From positions 62,001-126,000 of the forward strand of contig NZ_BMDJ01000010.1 of the NCBI RefSeq assembly GCF_014635725.1: 64,000 bases of DNA. The letters are read 5' to 3'. The position numbers were made by a program, and so were the translations under genes. The notes under the pieces are model-generated. The model saw nothing but the letters and a program-made list of their open reading frames with translations. It was not told the DNA's origin and ran no database searches. Shown here piece after piece: positions 24,646 through 33,840 of the stretch (position 1 is the stretch's first letter; every line of letters starts with the position of its first letter). The DNA is from Pedobacter mendelii. GTDB taxonomy: Bacteria; Bacteroidota; Bacteroidia; Sphingobacteriales; Sphingobacteriaceae.

Positions 24646-25736
24646 TTGTTTGATTTTACTTTATACCTAATCTCGTCCATCAGCATTTGCCAATCTTTAC
24701 CTTTTTCGTTTAAAGAAGAAAGCAAATTAGTTTGATTTAAATCGAAATAAACTGATAGTTTTAAAACTGGCAAAGCTAATGAAGGTTTAAACATTGTGCC
24801 AGGAGCGAAGCCTGGTTCATTATTTTTTGCCCTGTCTCTATCGAACTTTACGGTTGTATTTACGTATTCCTCATGCTGTTTTTCTCCTTTTATGTACGGT
24901 ATTAACCACTCAACAGATTTTTTAATTGATGAAAGCTTTGGCGATTGATAGTTGTAGAAATCTTCACCCCCCGCTCTTTTTATCAACAATGCAAGTTTAA
25001 GCATTGGTTCTAAATCGTAAATGTGATAGTGCATGGCATCACGGTCTTTAAAATCTAAGCTGGTGCCATCTTCATTTAAATTAACTTCGATGTGTTTTTT
25101 AAATCTGTCAATTGTCCAGTCGATAAATTCTTTATTGTTTAGAGCGTAACCTATCTCACCAACTATTTTTAAGCGATGAGCATTCCAATTGTTAATGCCT
25201 GTACCTCGGTTTCTGTTCATCCGCTTACTATTAATCTCTGCGAGAGCAGTTCTTTTTAGCCAATCGGTAATAATAATTTTATCGCTTGCAGGAATATTTT
25301 CTTTAATTAAATCATAAGCTTCTATGGCATTATCCAAATTAGTATCATCAATTGGGTCTCCATTTGGCTGATTTAATTTTGCCCATGCAATAAGAAATTC
25401 ATTAGACTTATTAAGATACTTTCTTTCACCAGTTATTTTAAATTCTAATGCTAAAATGAACATCTTATTCATATCTTTAAGCGCAAGGGCCGTTCTCTCT
25501 TTTTTAGGATTACCTTTCAATAAACCTTCTGTACGAATCGTATCGACAGGATTTGGCACTTCGTCCAGATAGGCATCAGCCAATATTTTAAAGTTAGCGT
25601 AAAGTTTTTTAGCACGTCCATCTTTTTTAATTTGCTGTTTTAGTGCAGTAATTTCTGTAGCATTTAAACTCACTAATTGTGCAAAAGAGACGCTTATCGA
25701 AAGTGAAAAAAGTAGAGTAATTGCTATAGTTTTCAT
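24642..25736 (-). CDS. Alginate lyase family protein, PL5-like, secreted
   Basis: From the ATG at 25736 the protein is 364 residues with a signal peptide (MKTIAITLLFSLSISVSFAQ). It has an alpha-helical toroid-like sequence with TGINNWNAHRLKIVG, the NNWxxH motif carrying catalytic residues of PL5-type enzymes, followed by DFKDRDAMHYHIYDLEPML. It would cleave a uronic-acid-rich polysaccharide, classically alginate, in the periplasm. Its substrate in this organism is inferred. An in-frame ATG at 25772 would add residues before the signal peptide. It is a single-gene unit whose stop codon lies in the operator of the next gene. Confidence 0.82.
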   Translation of the reverse strand: MKTIAITLLFSLSISVSFAQLVSLNATEITALKQQIKKDGRAKKLYANFKILADAYLDEVPNPVDTIRTEGLLKGNPKKERTALALKDMNKMFILALEFKITGERKYLNKSNEFLIAWAKLNQPNGDPIDDTNLDNAIEAYDLIKENIPASDKIIITDWLKRTALAEINSKRMNRNRGTGINNWNAHRLKIVGEIGYALNNKEFIDWTIDRFKKHIEVNLNEDGTSLDFKDRDAMHYHIYDLEPMLKLALLIKRAGGEDFYNYQSPKLSSIKKSVEWLIPYIKGEKQHEEYVNTTVKFDRDRAKNNEPGFAPGTMFKPSLALPVLKLSVYFDLNQTNLLSSLNEKGKDWQMLMDEIRYKVKSNN

Positions 25737-25831
25737 GATAATTATTTCTGATGAGAGTTGATGTTTAAACAAATCTAAATTTTTAATGTGAAGGCTTTCA
25801 ATTTATTCCTTTAATATACCGTTCAAATTTT

Positions 25832-25839
25832 TATTTTTG
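25832..25839 (+). promoter_or_regulatory. -7 box (TATTTTTG) for the YfhO gene
   Basis: An exact TAnnTTTG match lies 28 bases before the ATG at 25868. No TTG is seen at the usual upstream spacing. The intergenic region is divergent with the alginate lyase gene. Confidence 0.4.
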
Positions 25840-25867
25840 ACGTTCGTTTAAACATAAACAATCCTTA

Positions 25868-28363
25868 ATGAATAACTGGTTTAAAAACAATGGCACCCAC
25901 CTAGCCATTATTGCAATTTTTGTAGTCATTTGTTTTGCCTACTTCAGTCCTGTTTTGCAGGGGAAAGCGCCTGCACAAAGCGATGTTATCCAATCCAAAG
26001 CCATGCAAAAGGAAATTATGGATTTCAGGACTAAGGATGGTAATGGCCCACTTTGGACTAACCAGATGTTTGGTGGAATGCCTGCTTATCAAATATGGGT
26101 ACAATATGCGTATAACGGTGCAACCTATGGTATTGCTTTAATTACGAAAGCATTGCCAAATCCGGTTGGAACTGTAATGCTATTTCTGCTTGGTGCTTAT
26201 TTTCTATTTATTGTGTTAAGGATAAATCCCTGGTTGGCTGCTGCGGGTGCAATCGCCTTTGCATTTACCTCATATAATTTTGTGCTCATTGCTACAGGCC
26301 ACAGCAATAAAGCTTTAGCAATTGGTTTCTTTGCTCCAATTTTAGCAGGAATTATATTAACCTTTAGAGGGAGATACTGGTACGGCGCAAGTTTAACTGC
26401 ATTGTTTTTAGCATTGGAAATCAGATCCAATCACGTGCAAATGACATATTATCTTTTCCTTGCAATATTAATTTTTGTTGGAATTGAGGTATATCAATCA
26501 TATAAAGCTAAAATGCTTCCTGCTTTAGGAAAAGCTCTCGGATTTCTGAGCGTTGCAGTTTTAATTTCAGTTATGGTAAATGCAAGTTTATTATGGACAA
26601 CTTCAGAATATGCTAAAGAAACTAATCGGGGCAAATCTAACTTAACTTCAGCAAATGCAGAAAAGGGAGCAGGTATGTCTAAAGAATATGCTTACGGTTG
26701 GAGCCAGGGTGTTGGAGAAACCTTTAGTTTTCTTATTCCAAATTTATATGGAGGTAAAACCAGTATTGATGAACTGGTGAAACCAGAAAGTAATATGTAT
26801 AAGGCTGTTGCCGAAGTTACGGGTGGAGATCAGGGACAAACTATACAAGCAATTCAATCATTAGGTCAACAATTAAACATGCAAGAGTACTGGGGTGAGA
26901 AACCAAGTACCTCAGGCGGTTATTACTTTGGAGCTATAATTTGTTTCCTTTTTGTGTTTGGATTATTTATTGTTCGCAGCCGGTTAAAGTGGTGGATATT
27001 ATCGACAACAATATTATTTATTTTACTTTCTCTTGGTAAGAACTTCCCGCTTGTAAGCGATCTGTTTTTCGATTATTTTCCATTGTACAACAAGTTTAGA
27101 GCAGTAGAATCTATTTTGGCTGTTGTTGGTTTATTAGTTCCTGTATTAGCATTCCTGGCCATAAAAGAAGCACAAGAGGGAAGTATCGATCAAAAAGTTT
27201 TAGTGAAAAAATTAATGTGGTCTGCGGGAATAGTTGGCGGTTTTGCCCTTATTGTAGCTTTAATTCCAACGTTGTTCTTTGGCTTTAAAACTTCCAATCA
27301 TGCTGAGATTGTGCAAGCACTAACTCAAAGTTTGCAAAATAATGCAGCCATTGCACAAAAAATTGCGAATGGGTTAGTGGAGGATAGAATTTCTATTGCT
27401 CGTGCTGATGCGTTTCGTTCTTTCCTTTTTGTGGTCATTGGCTTCGGAATTGTTTGGGCATTTATCACTAAGAAAATGAATATGCAGTTTGCGTTTGGCT
27501 TATTAAGCCTTGCAATTTTAATAGATATGTGGCAGGTTGATAGAAGATATTTAAATAATAAAAACTTTGAAACGAAATCTACTTTAGAAAATTACTTTCA
27601 ACCTCGTGATGTAGATAACTTTATTGCTGCAGATAAAGATCCTGATTTCAGGGTTTTTGATATGTCAATTTCAACATTTCAGGATGCAAGTACTTCTGCT
27701 TTCCATAAAACAGTTGGTGGTTACCATGCGGCTAAATTGAAACGTTATGATGAGCTCATTCAAAATCAATTCACAAAAAGCATCAATCAAGATGTTTTAG
27801 ATATGTTGAATACTAAATACATCATCAGTCAGGATCAAAAAACAGGCTCATATAAAATGCAGCGTAACCCAACTGCTGCGGGCAATGCCTGGTTTGTTGG
27901 TAGTGTTCAATATGTAAAAAATTCTGATGAGGAGATGAAAGCCATCAGCAGTTTCGATGCAAAAAAAGAAGCTATTGTTGATGAAAGTTACAAAGGCTTA
28001 ATGAACAGCAAAATTTTAGGCACAGGAGAAGAAGGCTTCATCAAATTGACAAACTACAACCCCGATCATTTAACCTACGAATACTCTACAGCTAAAGATG
28101 TAGTTGCAGTTTTCTCTGAAATTTACTACAACAAAGGCTGGAAAATGTATATCGATGGTGTTGAAAAACCTTATTTTAGAGCTGATTATGTATTACGTGC
28201 TGCTCAATTAGAAGCTGGGAACCATAAACTTGAATTCATCTTTCACCCTACATCATATTATACAGGCGAGAAGATTTCATTAGCAGGTTCTATTTTGTTG
28301 GTAATTGGTTTAGGATTTGGCTTCTATTCAGAAAACAAGAAAAAGAAACCAGTTAAAGCGTAA
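25868..28363 (+). CDS. YfhO family membrane protein
   Basis: The 831-residue protein has an N-terminal helix, then PVLQGKAPAQSDVIQ with a loop QMFGGMPAYQIW, and about 12 membrane helices (MLFLLGAYFLFIVLR, LSVAVLISVMVNASLLW). A C-terminal periplasmic domain ends with a last helix. The GT-C-like layout is that of YfhO proteins, which may transfer sugars to lipid or teichoic acid in other phyla. In Bacteroidota the target is unknown. It is a single gene closed by a terminator at 28393-28428. Confidence 0.8.
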   Translation: MNNWFKNNGTHLAIIAIFVVICFAYFSPVLQGKAPAQSDVIQSKAMQKEIMDFRTKDGNGPLWTNQMFGGMPAYQIWVQYAYNGATYGIALITKALPNPVGTVMLFLLGAYFLFIVLRINPWLAAAGAIAFAFTSYNFVLIATGHSNKALAIGFFAPILAGIILTFRGRYWYGASLTALFLALEIRSNHVQMTYYLFLAILIFVGIEVYQSYKAKMLPALGKALGFLSVAVLISVMVNASLLWTTSEYAKETNRGKSNLTSANAEKGAGMSKEYAYGWSQGVGETFSFLIPNLYGGKTSIDELVKPESNMYKAVAEVTGGDQGQTIQAIQSLGQQLNMQEYWGEKPSTSGGYYFGAIICFLFVFGLFIVRSRLKWWILSTTILFILLSLGKNFPLVSDLFFDYFPLYNKFRAVESILAVVGLLVPVLAFLAIKEAQEGSIDQKVLVKKLMWSAGIVGGFALIVALIPTLFFGFKTSNHAEIVQALTQSLQNNAAIAQKIANGLVEDRISIARADAFRSFLFVVIGFGIVWAFITKKMNMQFAFGLLSLAILIDMWQVDRRYLNNKNFETKSTLENYFQPRDVDNFIAADKDPDFRVFDMSISTFQDASTSAFHKTVGGYHAAKLKRYDELIQNQFTKSINQDVLDMLNTKYIISQDQKTGSYKMQRNPTAAGNAWFVGSVQYVKNSDEEMKAISSFDAKKEAIVDESYKGLMNSKILGTGEEGFIKLTNYNPDHLTYEYSTAKDVVAVFSEIYYNKGWKMYIDGVEKPYFRADYVLRAAQLEAGNHKLEFIFHPTSYYTGEKISLAGSILLVIGLGFGFYSENKKKKPVKA

Positions 28364-28392
28364 AAACAAGCTTTTAAACGAATAAATTTTAT

Positions 28393-28428
28393 AAAATACC
28401 CATGGGCATATTTGCTTATGGGTATTTT
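28393..28428 (+). terminator. Rho-independent terminator after the YfhO gene
   Basis: AAAATACCCAT at 28393-28403 pairs perfectly with ATGGGTATTTT at 28418-28428, extended by inner pairs around a 6-base loop. T residues follow. It lies 29 bases after the stop codon. Confidence 0.85.
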
Positions 28429-28490
28429 TGTCTGATGTCATTTCAATATAATTATTAATCAAATGATTAAATTTAACAATATCATAACAT

Positions 28491-28518
28491 TTGTTTGATA
28501 TACAGTGTCTTACATTTG
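28491..28518 (+). promoter_or_regulatory. Full promoter (TTG-N17-TACATTTG) before a 31-codon ORF
   Basis: TTG at 28491-28493 and TACATTTG at 28511-28518 are separated by 17 bases, which fits the phylum consensus. The ATG of the small ORF at 28537 is 18 bases downstream of the -7 box. Confidence 0.6.
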
Positions 28519-28536
28519 TATATAAAATCAGATGTA

Positions 28537-28632
28537 ATGTTAGAATCATTCTTTGCGATTTGTCTTTTAGTCGTTGTACTTTATTTCTTTAGCCCTTTTG
28601 AGGTAAAACTCGATGAGGAAGAGGAATGGTAA
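28537..28632 (+). CDS. Possible 31-residue single-pass membrane peptide
   Basis: An ATG at 28537 opens 31 codons ending at TAA 28630-28632. The peptide has one hydrophobic stretch (ESFFAICLLVVLYFFSPF) and a charged C-terminal tail rich in Glu (VKLDEEEEW). That is the shape of a small membrane-inserted peptide with an acidic end. A full Bacteroidota promoter precedes it and a terminator closes the previous gene, so it could be an independent transcript. Alternatively the promoter serves the phosphoesterase gene at 28704 and the peptide is chance or a leader. I know no homologous family. It is a candidate, not an established gene. Confidence 0.45.
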   Translation: MLESFFAICLLVVVLYFFSPFEVKLDEEEEW

Positions 28633-28703
28633 AATAGCTTCTATATATTCAAACTGCTTTTTTAAAGCGGTATTAAAATTTCCTCCCCCTAAAATTCTCA
28701 TTT

Positions 28704-29558
28704 ATGGATAAAAGAAATGTCGATGTAGTCGTAATATCCGATGTACATTTGGGCACCTATGGTTGCCACGCAAAAGAACTTTTGAAATACTTAAAAACCA
28801 TTAAGCCTAAAACACTTATTTTAAATGGTGATATTATTGATATCTGGCAATTTAGCAAAAGCTATTGGCCAGAATCTCACATGAAGGTAATCCGTAAGTT
28901 AATGAAGTTTGTTTCTGAAGGCGTAGAAGTTCATTATTTAACCGGAAACCACGATGAAATGTTAAGAAAATTTGATGGTATGGAAATGGGTTCATTTCAT
29001 TTAGGAAATAAACTCATCATGGAAATCGACGGTAAGAAGGCCTGGTTTTTTCATGGAGATGTTTTTGATGTAACCATGCAACATTCTAAGTGGTTGGCAA
29101 AGATGGGGGCAGTAGGCTACGATACCCTAATTTTGATAAACAGTTTTGTAAACTGGATACTCAATGCATTTGGCCGGGAAAAAATGAGCTTTTCTAAAAA
29201 GATAAAAGCCAGGTTTAAGGATGCGGTAAAGTTTATCAATAGTTTTGAGCAGGTGGCTGCAGAACTAGCGATAGAAAAGGGGTACGAATATGTGGTTTGC
29301 GGTCATATTCATCAGGCTGAAAAGAGAGAAATTGTTACAGACAGTGGGAAAGTGACGTATCTAAATAGTGGCGATTGGGTTGAAAGTTTAACTGCCTTAG
29401 AATATAATGACCAAAGCTGGAGCATTTTTAAATACGAATATAAAGATTTTGTTAAGGATGAAATTGATGAAGGAATCCTTTCTGACGCAGAAGATTTAAA
29501 GAGCAAATTGGATATTAATTTACTTTTGCAAAATATAAAGTATGAAATTGCCCGATAA
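28704..29558 (+). CDS. UDP-2,3-diacylglucosamine diphosphatase-like metallophosphoesterase (LpxH-like)
   Basis: The 284-residue protein shows metallophosphoesterase motifs in order: VVISDVHLGTYGC, LILNGDIIDIW, YLTGNHDEMLRKF, WFFHGDVFD and VVCGHIHQAEKRE. These are the metal ligands of LpxH-type enzymes, which hydrolyse UDP-2,3-diacyl-GlcN to lipid X in lipid A synthesis on the inner face of the membrane. It may instead act on another pyrophosphate. A glycosyltransferase gene follows 24 bases later. Confidence 0.78.
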   Translation: MDKRNVDVVVISDVHLGTYGCHAKELLKYLKTIKPKTLILNGDIIDIWQFSKSYWPESHMKVIRKLMKFVSEGVEVHYLTGNHDEMLRKFDGMEMGSFHLGNKLIMEIDGKKAWFFHGDVFDVTMQHSKWLAKMGAVGYDTLILINSFVNWILNAFGREKMSFSKKIKARFKDAVKFINSFEQVAAELAIEKGYEYVVCGHIHQAEKREIVTDSGKVTYLNSGDWVESLTALEYNDQSWSIFKYEYKDFVKDEIDEGILSDAEDLKSKLDINLLLQNIKYEIAR

Positions 29559-29582
29559 TTTTAGATATTCGGTTTTTAACAA

Positions 29583-30572
29583 ATGAAAATACTTTACGCA
29601 ATACAAGGCACCGGAAATGGACACATTAGCAGGGCAAGAGAAATTATTCCCTTGCTTCAAAAATATGGTGAGCTGGATATTTTAGTTAGTGGTACCCAAG
29701 CCGACGTAAAATTAAGCCAGCCTGTTAAATATCAATTACATGGTTTCAGTTTCATTTTTGGAAAAAAGGGGGGCGTAGATCATTTCAGAACCTGGCTAAG
29801 TATGAATCTTTTCCGTTTCAGAAAGGATATGAGCCAGCTTCAGCTAAAAGATTACAACCTTATTGTTAATGATTTTGAACCCGTTAGCGCATGGGCTTGT
29901 AAGTTACAGGGCATAGAATGTGTCTCATTAAGTCATCAGGCTGCTTTTAAATCTAAAAAGGTTCCAAGACCAAGAACTATCGATTGGGGGAAAGTTATTC
30001 TTAGCCATTATGCGCCAACGAAATATCATATAGGATTTCACTTTGATAGGTACGACGATTTTATTTATACACCCGTTATTCGTTCAGAAATCAGGGCATT
30101 GGAAAGTAAAAACCTTGGTCATTATACGGTCTATTTACCGGCAGTTGATGATAAGCGGATAGTGAAGTTACTCGTTCAAATACCAAATGTTATCTGGCAG
30201 GTTTTTTCGAAACATAATAAAGAGGCTTATCAGGAGCAAAATGTTTATGTTGCGCCTGTTAATAACGAAAAATTTAATAAAAGCCTGGCAACTTGTGAAG
30301 GTTTATTTACCGGAGGTGGCTTTGAAGGACCTGCAGAAGCTTTATTTTTGGGTAAAAAACTTTTGGTTGCACCAATGCGTTTTCAGTTTGAACAACAATG
30401 TAATGCCTATGCTTTAAAGCAGTTTGGATTACCTGTAATTTGGGGAAGTGTAAAAAACTGGCTGCCAATAATTAAAGATTGGGTTGCAAAACCTCAACGG
30501 CATCAATTCAATTTTCCTGATGAAACTGCGAAAATTATTGATGATATGGTTAAAAAGTACGCAAGAGTTTAG
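29583..30572 (+). CDS. Glycosyltransferase family protein (MJ1255/VC2487-like)
   Basis: The 329-residue protein begins KILYAIQGTGNGHISRAREI, with the G-rich loop and GH motif of the GT-B-like MJ1255/VC2487 group. It continues LIVNDFEPVSAWACKLQGIE and ends in the donor domain with LFTGGGFEGPAEALFLGKK, VAPMRFQFEQQ, matching the family's C-terminal motifs. The acceptor is unknown. It follows the phosphoesterase and is probably cotranscribed with it, suggesting a lipid or glycolipid pathway. Confidence 0.78.
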   Translation: MKILYAIQGTGNGHISRAREIIPLLQKYGELDILVSGTQADVKLSQPVKYQLHGFSFIFGKKGGVDHFRTWLSMNLFRFRKDMSQLQLKDYNLIVNDFEPVSAWACKLQGIECVSLSHQAAFKSKKVPRPRTIDWGKVILSHYAPTKYHIGFHFDRYDDFIYTPVIRSEIRALESKNLGHYTVYLPAVDDKRIVKLLVQIPNVIWQVFSKHNKEAYQEQNVYVAPVNNEKFNKSLATCEGLFTGGGFEGPAEALFLGKKLLVAPMRFQFEQQCNAYALKQFGLPVIWGSVKNWLPIIKDWVAKPQRHQFNFPDETAKIIDDMVKKYARV

Positions 30573-30707
30573 CCAGTAAGCCATTTAGGGCTCAGAAGTT
30601 GTTTCTGCATCATGCTTTACACATAAACCTTCCACCGTCTTACCCTCTACCTTTTTTTGCTTTTCTCTTAAAATAATTTGTTTACTTTGCCCATTCTTTA
30701 GCATGGT

Positions 30708-31688
30708 ATGATTAATCAGTTCAAAAAATTAAATCCCATTAACCTTATTTTATTGCTGGCGTATACATTTTTCATGCGTATTTTTATGTTTTATGAGATG
30801 CCAGCTCAGCTAAATTTCGATTTTCTTGAACCCTTTGCCAGATTACTTATTAATGTTAATTTGGAGAATGTATTCTCTTCTTCGGCCAATATATTTTTTG
30901 CGGGTATTTTAGTATTTACACAGGCTTTAATTTTTAACAGGATAATTAACAACCATAACCTTTTAGCCAAACCAAGCTTTTTACCAGCTTTAATGTATAT
31001 AACAGGAGCCAGCTTGTTTTTACCATTCATGGTTTTAAGTCCGGCATTACTGTGTAACTTCTTATTAATATGGTTAATTGATAAATTTCTGAAGCTAAAT
31101 AAAAGCCTGAATTCTATAACTACAGTTTTTGACATCGGGATGATTATAGCAATAGGAACATTGATTTACTTTCCGTTTATGGCCATGTTGGTCATGATTT
31201 TTCTATCCCTCATGCTTTTTCGTTCATTTAACTGGCGAGAATGGGTTGCAGGGTTAGTTGGTTTTTTAACTGTATTTTTTTTCCTGGCTGTATTTTATTT
31301 TTGGAAAGATAATCTGAGTTCGTTTTATCAAATCTGGAAGCCTTTGGGGAATAAATTCCCATCAGTTTTTAAAATAAATTATAATGATTACCTGGTTTTA
31401 ATTCCTGTTGCCGTTATAATCATTTTAGCATCATTACAGCTTCGTGAAAACTTTTTCAGAAGTTTTATTAGTACCAGAAAAGGTTTTCAAATGCTGTTTT
31501 TTATGTTTCTGGTATCAGCTGCAAGTTTTTATCTTAAACCTGATTTTAGAACCTGGCATTTTTTGCTTGTTGTGACACCAGGCTCTGTATTATTGGCCTA
31601 TTATTTCAGCAATGCTAAAAAGCGATGGTTTTACGAAACCTTATTTCTGCTCTTCATTATCTCGGTACAGTACTTTCTCTTTGTTTAA
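30708..31688 (+). CDS. DUF6427 family membrane protein
   Basis: The 326-residue protein is almost entirely hydrophobic, with about nine predicted helices (INLILLLAYTFFMRIFMF, AGLVGFLTVFFFLAVFYFW, LVLIPVAVIIILASLQL). Its start and the pattern of a hydrophilic gap around SSFYQIWKPLGNKF fit DUF6427 in Bacteroidota. The function is unknown. A TACTTTG element lies at 30684-30689, about 18 bases before the ATG at 30708. It is followed by coaX. Confidence 0.72.
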   Translation: MINQFKKLNPINLILLLAYTFFMRIFMFYEMPAQLNFDFLEPFARLLINVNLENVFSSSANIFFAGILVFTQALIFNRIINNHNLLAKPSFLPALMYITGASLFLPFMVLSPALLCNFLLIWLIDKFLKLNKSLNSITTVFDIGMIIAIGTLIYFPFMAMLVMIFLSLMLFRSFNWREWVAGLVGFLTVFFFLAVFYFWKDNLSSFYQIWKPLGNKFPSVFKINYNDYLVLIPVAVIIILASLQLRENFFRSFISTRKGFQMLFFMFLVSAASFYLKPDFRTWHFLLVVTPGSVLLAYYFSNAKKRWFYETLFLLFIISVQYFLFV

Positions 31689-31812
31689 CCTTTTTTAACA
31701 AAATGATGCCTCGAAACTTGTTAAAGATTAATAGCTTTGTGGCACAATTGTTAAGTTTTAAACTTTTCAATACAGGTTGTGATGATGAGGTAATTGATTC
31801 TTATTTAGATAA

Positions 31813-32547
31813 ATGCATAATTTAAGTATTGATATTGGAAATACATCAACGAAGGTTGCCATTTTTGAAGGAAAGGAAATTGTACATTATCAACGCCTTA
31901 GCAAAATAACGGATAATGATTTAATCGATCTGATAGAAAAATTTAGCATCAAAAAATCGATAATTAGTACAGTTGATGAGGAAATAATATCTCTGGAAAA
32001 CTTATTAAAAAGCAAAACAACTTATGTACGTTTTTCAGCTTTGCTTTCAAACGGTGTACAAAATAAATATAAAACTCCATCAACTTTAGGGTTAGACAGA
32101 TGGGCTGGCATATTGGGTGCAAACGCAATATTTAGGACAAAGGCATGTTTAGTTATTGATGCCGGAACCTGTATAACCTACGATTTGCTTAACGCAAAGA
32201 GCGAATATTTCGGCGGCAGCATAAGCCCCGGAATAACCATGCGGTTTAAAGCTGTACACGAGTTTACGGGTAGGCTGCCTTTAGTGAATTGGGATGCTGA
32301 AAATAATATACCTAATGGAATTGATACAGTTTCGGCGATAAAAAATGGTGTTTTACAGGGTGTAAAAAATGAAATTGAAGGGTTTATAGCCCTTAATAAT
32401 ATAAAAGAAAGTGCCTTAAAGGTTATTATTACAGGTGGTGATGCTGATTTTTTGTTTAAGCAATTACAAAACAGCATCTTTGCGCCTCAAATAATAAAAG
32501 ATCCTTACTTGGTATTAAAAGGATTAAATGAAGCTATTGCAGATTAG
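31813..32547 (+). CDS. coaX: Type III pantothenate kinase
   Basis: The 244-residue protein starts HNLSIDIGNTSTKVAIFEG, the ASKHA-fold phosphate-1 loop, and has TLGLDRWAGILGANA, ACLVIDAGTCITYDLL and FGGSISPGITMRFKA, then VIITGGDADFLF. These are CoaX diagnostics. It phosphorylates pantothenate in the first step of coenzyme A synthesis and needs no Mg-dependent Walker motif of type I enzymes. The next gene overlaps its 3' end. Confidence 0.93.
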   Translation: MHNLSIDIGNTSTKVAIFEGKEIVHYQRLSKITDNDLIDLIEKFSIKKSIISTVDEEIISLENLLKSKTTYVRFSALLSNGVQNKYKTPSTLGLDRWAGILGANAIFRTKACLVIDAGTCITYDLLNAKSEYFGGSISPGITMRFKAVHEFTGRLPLVNWDAENNIPNGIDTVSAIKNGVLQGVKNEIEGFIALNNIKESALKVIITGGDADFLFKQLQNSIFAPQIIKDPYLVLKGLNEAIAD

Positions 32548-32548
32548 A

Positions 32549-33838
32549 ATGTACAAAAGAATAAATTATATTGCAGCCATACTCGTTTTAGTTTGTGGTT
32601 TGGGTGTTCAGGCACAGGTTACCACTTCATCGCCATATTCAAGATATGGGCTTGGAAATATTAAAGGTTCTTTGCTTCCTCAATTGAGGGCGATGGGCGG
32701 TATTTCTACGGCCGTAAATAAAGTAAATGGGTTTAACTACATCAATATGCAAAACCCTGCATCTTATTCTGGTGTAACTTTAACAACTATTGATATTGGT
32801 ATGAGCGCAAGTTTGAACAATTTATCAAGGAATGATTTAAGCGAAACAACTTTTAATTCTACTTTTAGCCATCTTGCATTTGCTATTCCAGTTACTCGTC
32901 GCTCGGCATTTAGTTTTGGTATATTGCCATATTCTGATTTGGGATACAGTTACAAAAACACAACTAAAGTAGACACCATGTCTGTTGATCAGCTTTACGA
33001 AGGCGAGGGTGGCTTATCTAAAGCATATTTAGGTTATGGTTACCGTTTTGGAGATCATTTAAGCATCGGCGCTAATGTTGAATATATATTTGGTAATTTA
33101 CTAACCACCCGTGCAACAGAGTATTCGGATGTTGGTGCATTGAACTCAAAATTACAAAATAAAAATAGTGTTGGTGGCATAAACTATTCTTATGGTATTC
33201 AATATAACTTTAACATTGCCCCAAAAACAGTAGTTACCTTAGGTTATTCGGGTAGCAGTTCGGGTAAAATTAATTCGAGTCAATCGTATTTTGCTACCGT
33301 TTACAACAGAGATGCTAATGGAAATGAAAATACTGCTTTAGATACTTTAAGTTCTGTAGTAAGTGCAAAATCGAATTTAACATTGCCTTTAACGCATAAC
33401 TTTGGTATTGCAATACAACAAACTGATAAATGGTTAATTGGTGCGGATGTTAGAATGAGCAAGTGGTCTAACGTAAGTATCAATAATATTAATCAAGGTT
33501 TACAAAACAGTTATGGTGCATCATTAGGCGGACAATTTACACCTGATATTACATCTTATAACAACTATTTCAAAAGAGTTGATTATCGTTTAGGTTTTAA
33601 CTACGACAAAACATACATTCAAATCGGTAATCAGGATATTAAACAAATGGGTGCTTCTTTAGGATTTGGTTTCCCGCTTCCATCAGCAAATGGCTTATCT
33701 TTTTATAAAATAAACTTTACAACAGAAATTGGTCAGCGTGGTACATTAACCAATAATCTGGTAAAGGAGAAATTCATCAACTTCCATTTAGGTTTTACAT
33801 TGAACGATACCTGGTTCCGCAAGTATAGAGTAGACTAA
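32549..33838 (+). CDS. Putative outer-membrane beta-barrel protein
   Basis: From the ATG at 32549 the protein is 429 residues, with a signal peptide (YIAAILVLVCGLGVQAQ) followed by SSPYSRYGLGNIKGS, a start common in Bacteroidota outer-membrane proteins. The rest is rich in alternating beta strands (SIGANVEYIFGNL, SYGIQYNFNIAPKTVVTLGY, ADVRMSKWSNVSI) and ends with an aromatic residue region (LGFTLNDTWFRKY). It resembles FadL/PorP-like barrels but I cannot name a family. It overlaps coaX by two codons from an alternative ATG at 32528; the later start gives the proper signal peptide. LptC follows at once. Confidence 0.72.
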   Translation: MYKRINYIAAILVLVCGLGVQAQVTTSSPYSRYGLGNIKGSLLPQLRAMGGISTAVNKVNGFNYINMQNPASYSGVTLTTIDIGMSASLNNLSRNDLSETTFNSTFSHLAFAIPVTRRSAFSFGILPYSDLGYSYKNTTKVDTMSVDQLYEGEGGLSKAYLGYGYRFGDHLSIGANVEYIFGNLLTTRATEYSDVGALNSKLQNKNSVGGINYSYGIQYNFNIAPKTVVTLGYSGSSSGKINSSQSYFATVYNRDANGNENTALDTLSSVVSAKSNLTLPLTHNFGIAIQQTDKWLIGADVRMSKWSNVSINNINQGLQNSYGASLGGQFTPDITSYNNYFKRVDYRLGFNYDKTYIQIGNQDIKQMGASLGFGFPLPSANGLSFYKINFTTEIGQRGTLTNNLVKEKFINFHLGFTLNDTWFRKYRVD

Positions 33839-33840
33839 TT

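Noticed and set aside
31625..31825. A 66-residue frame between the DUF6427 gene and coaX
   Set aside because: It overlaps the end of the DUF6427 gene in another frame and the start of coaX, with no promoter and no family pattern.
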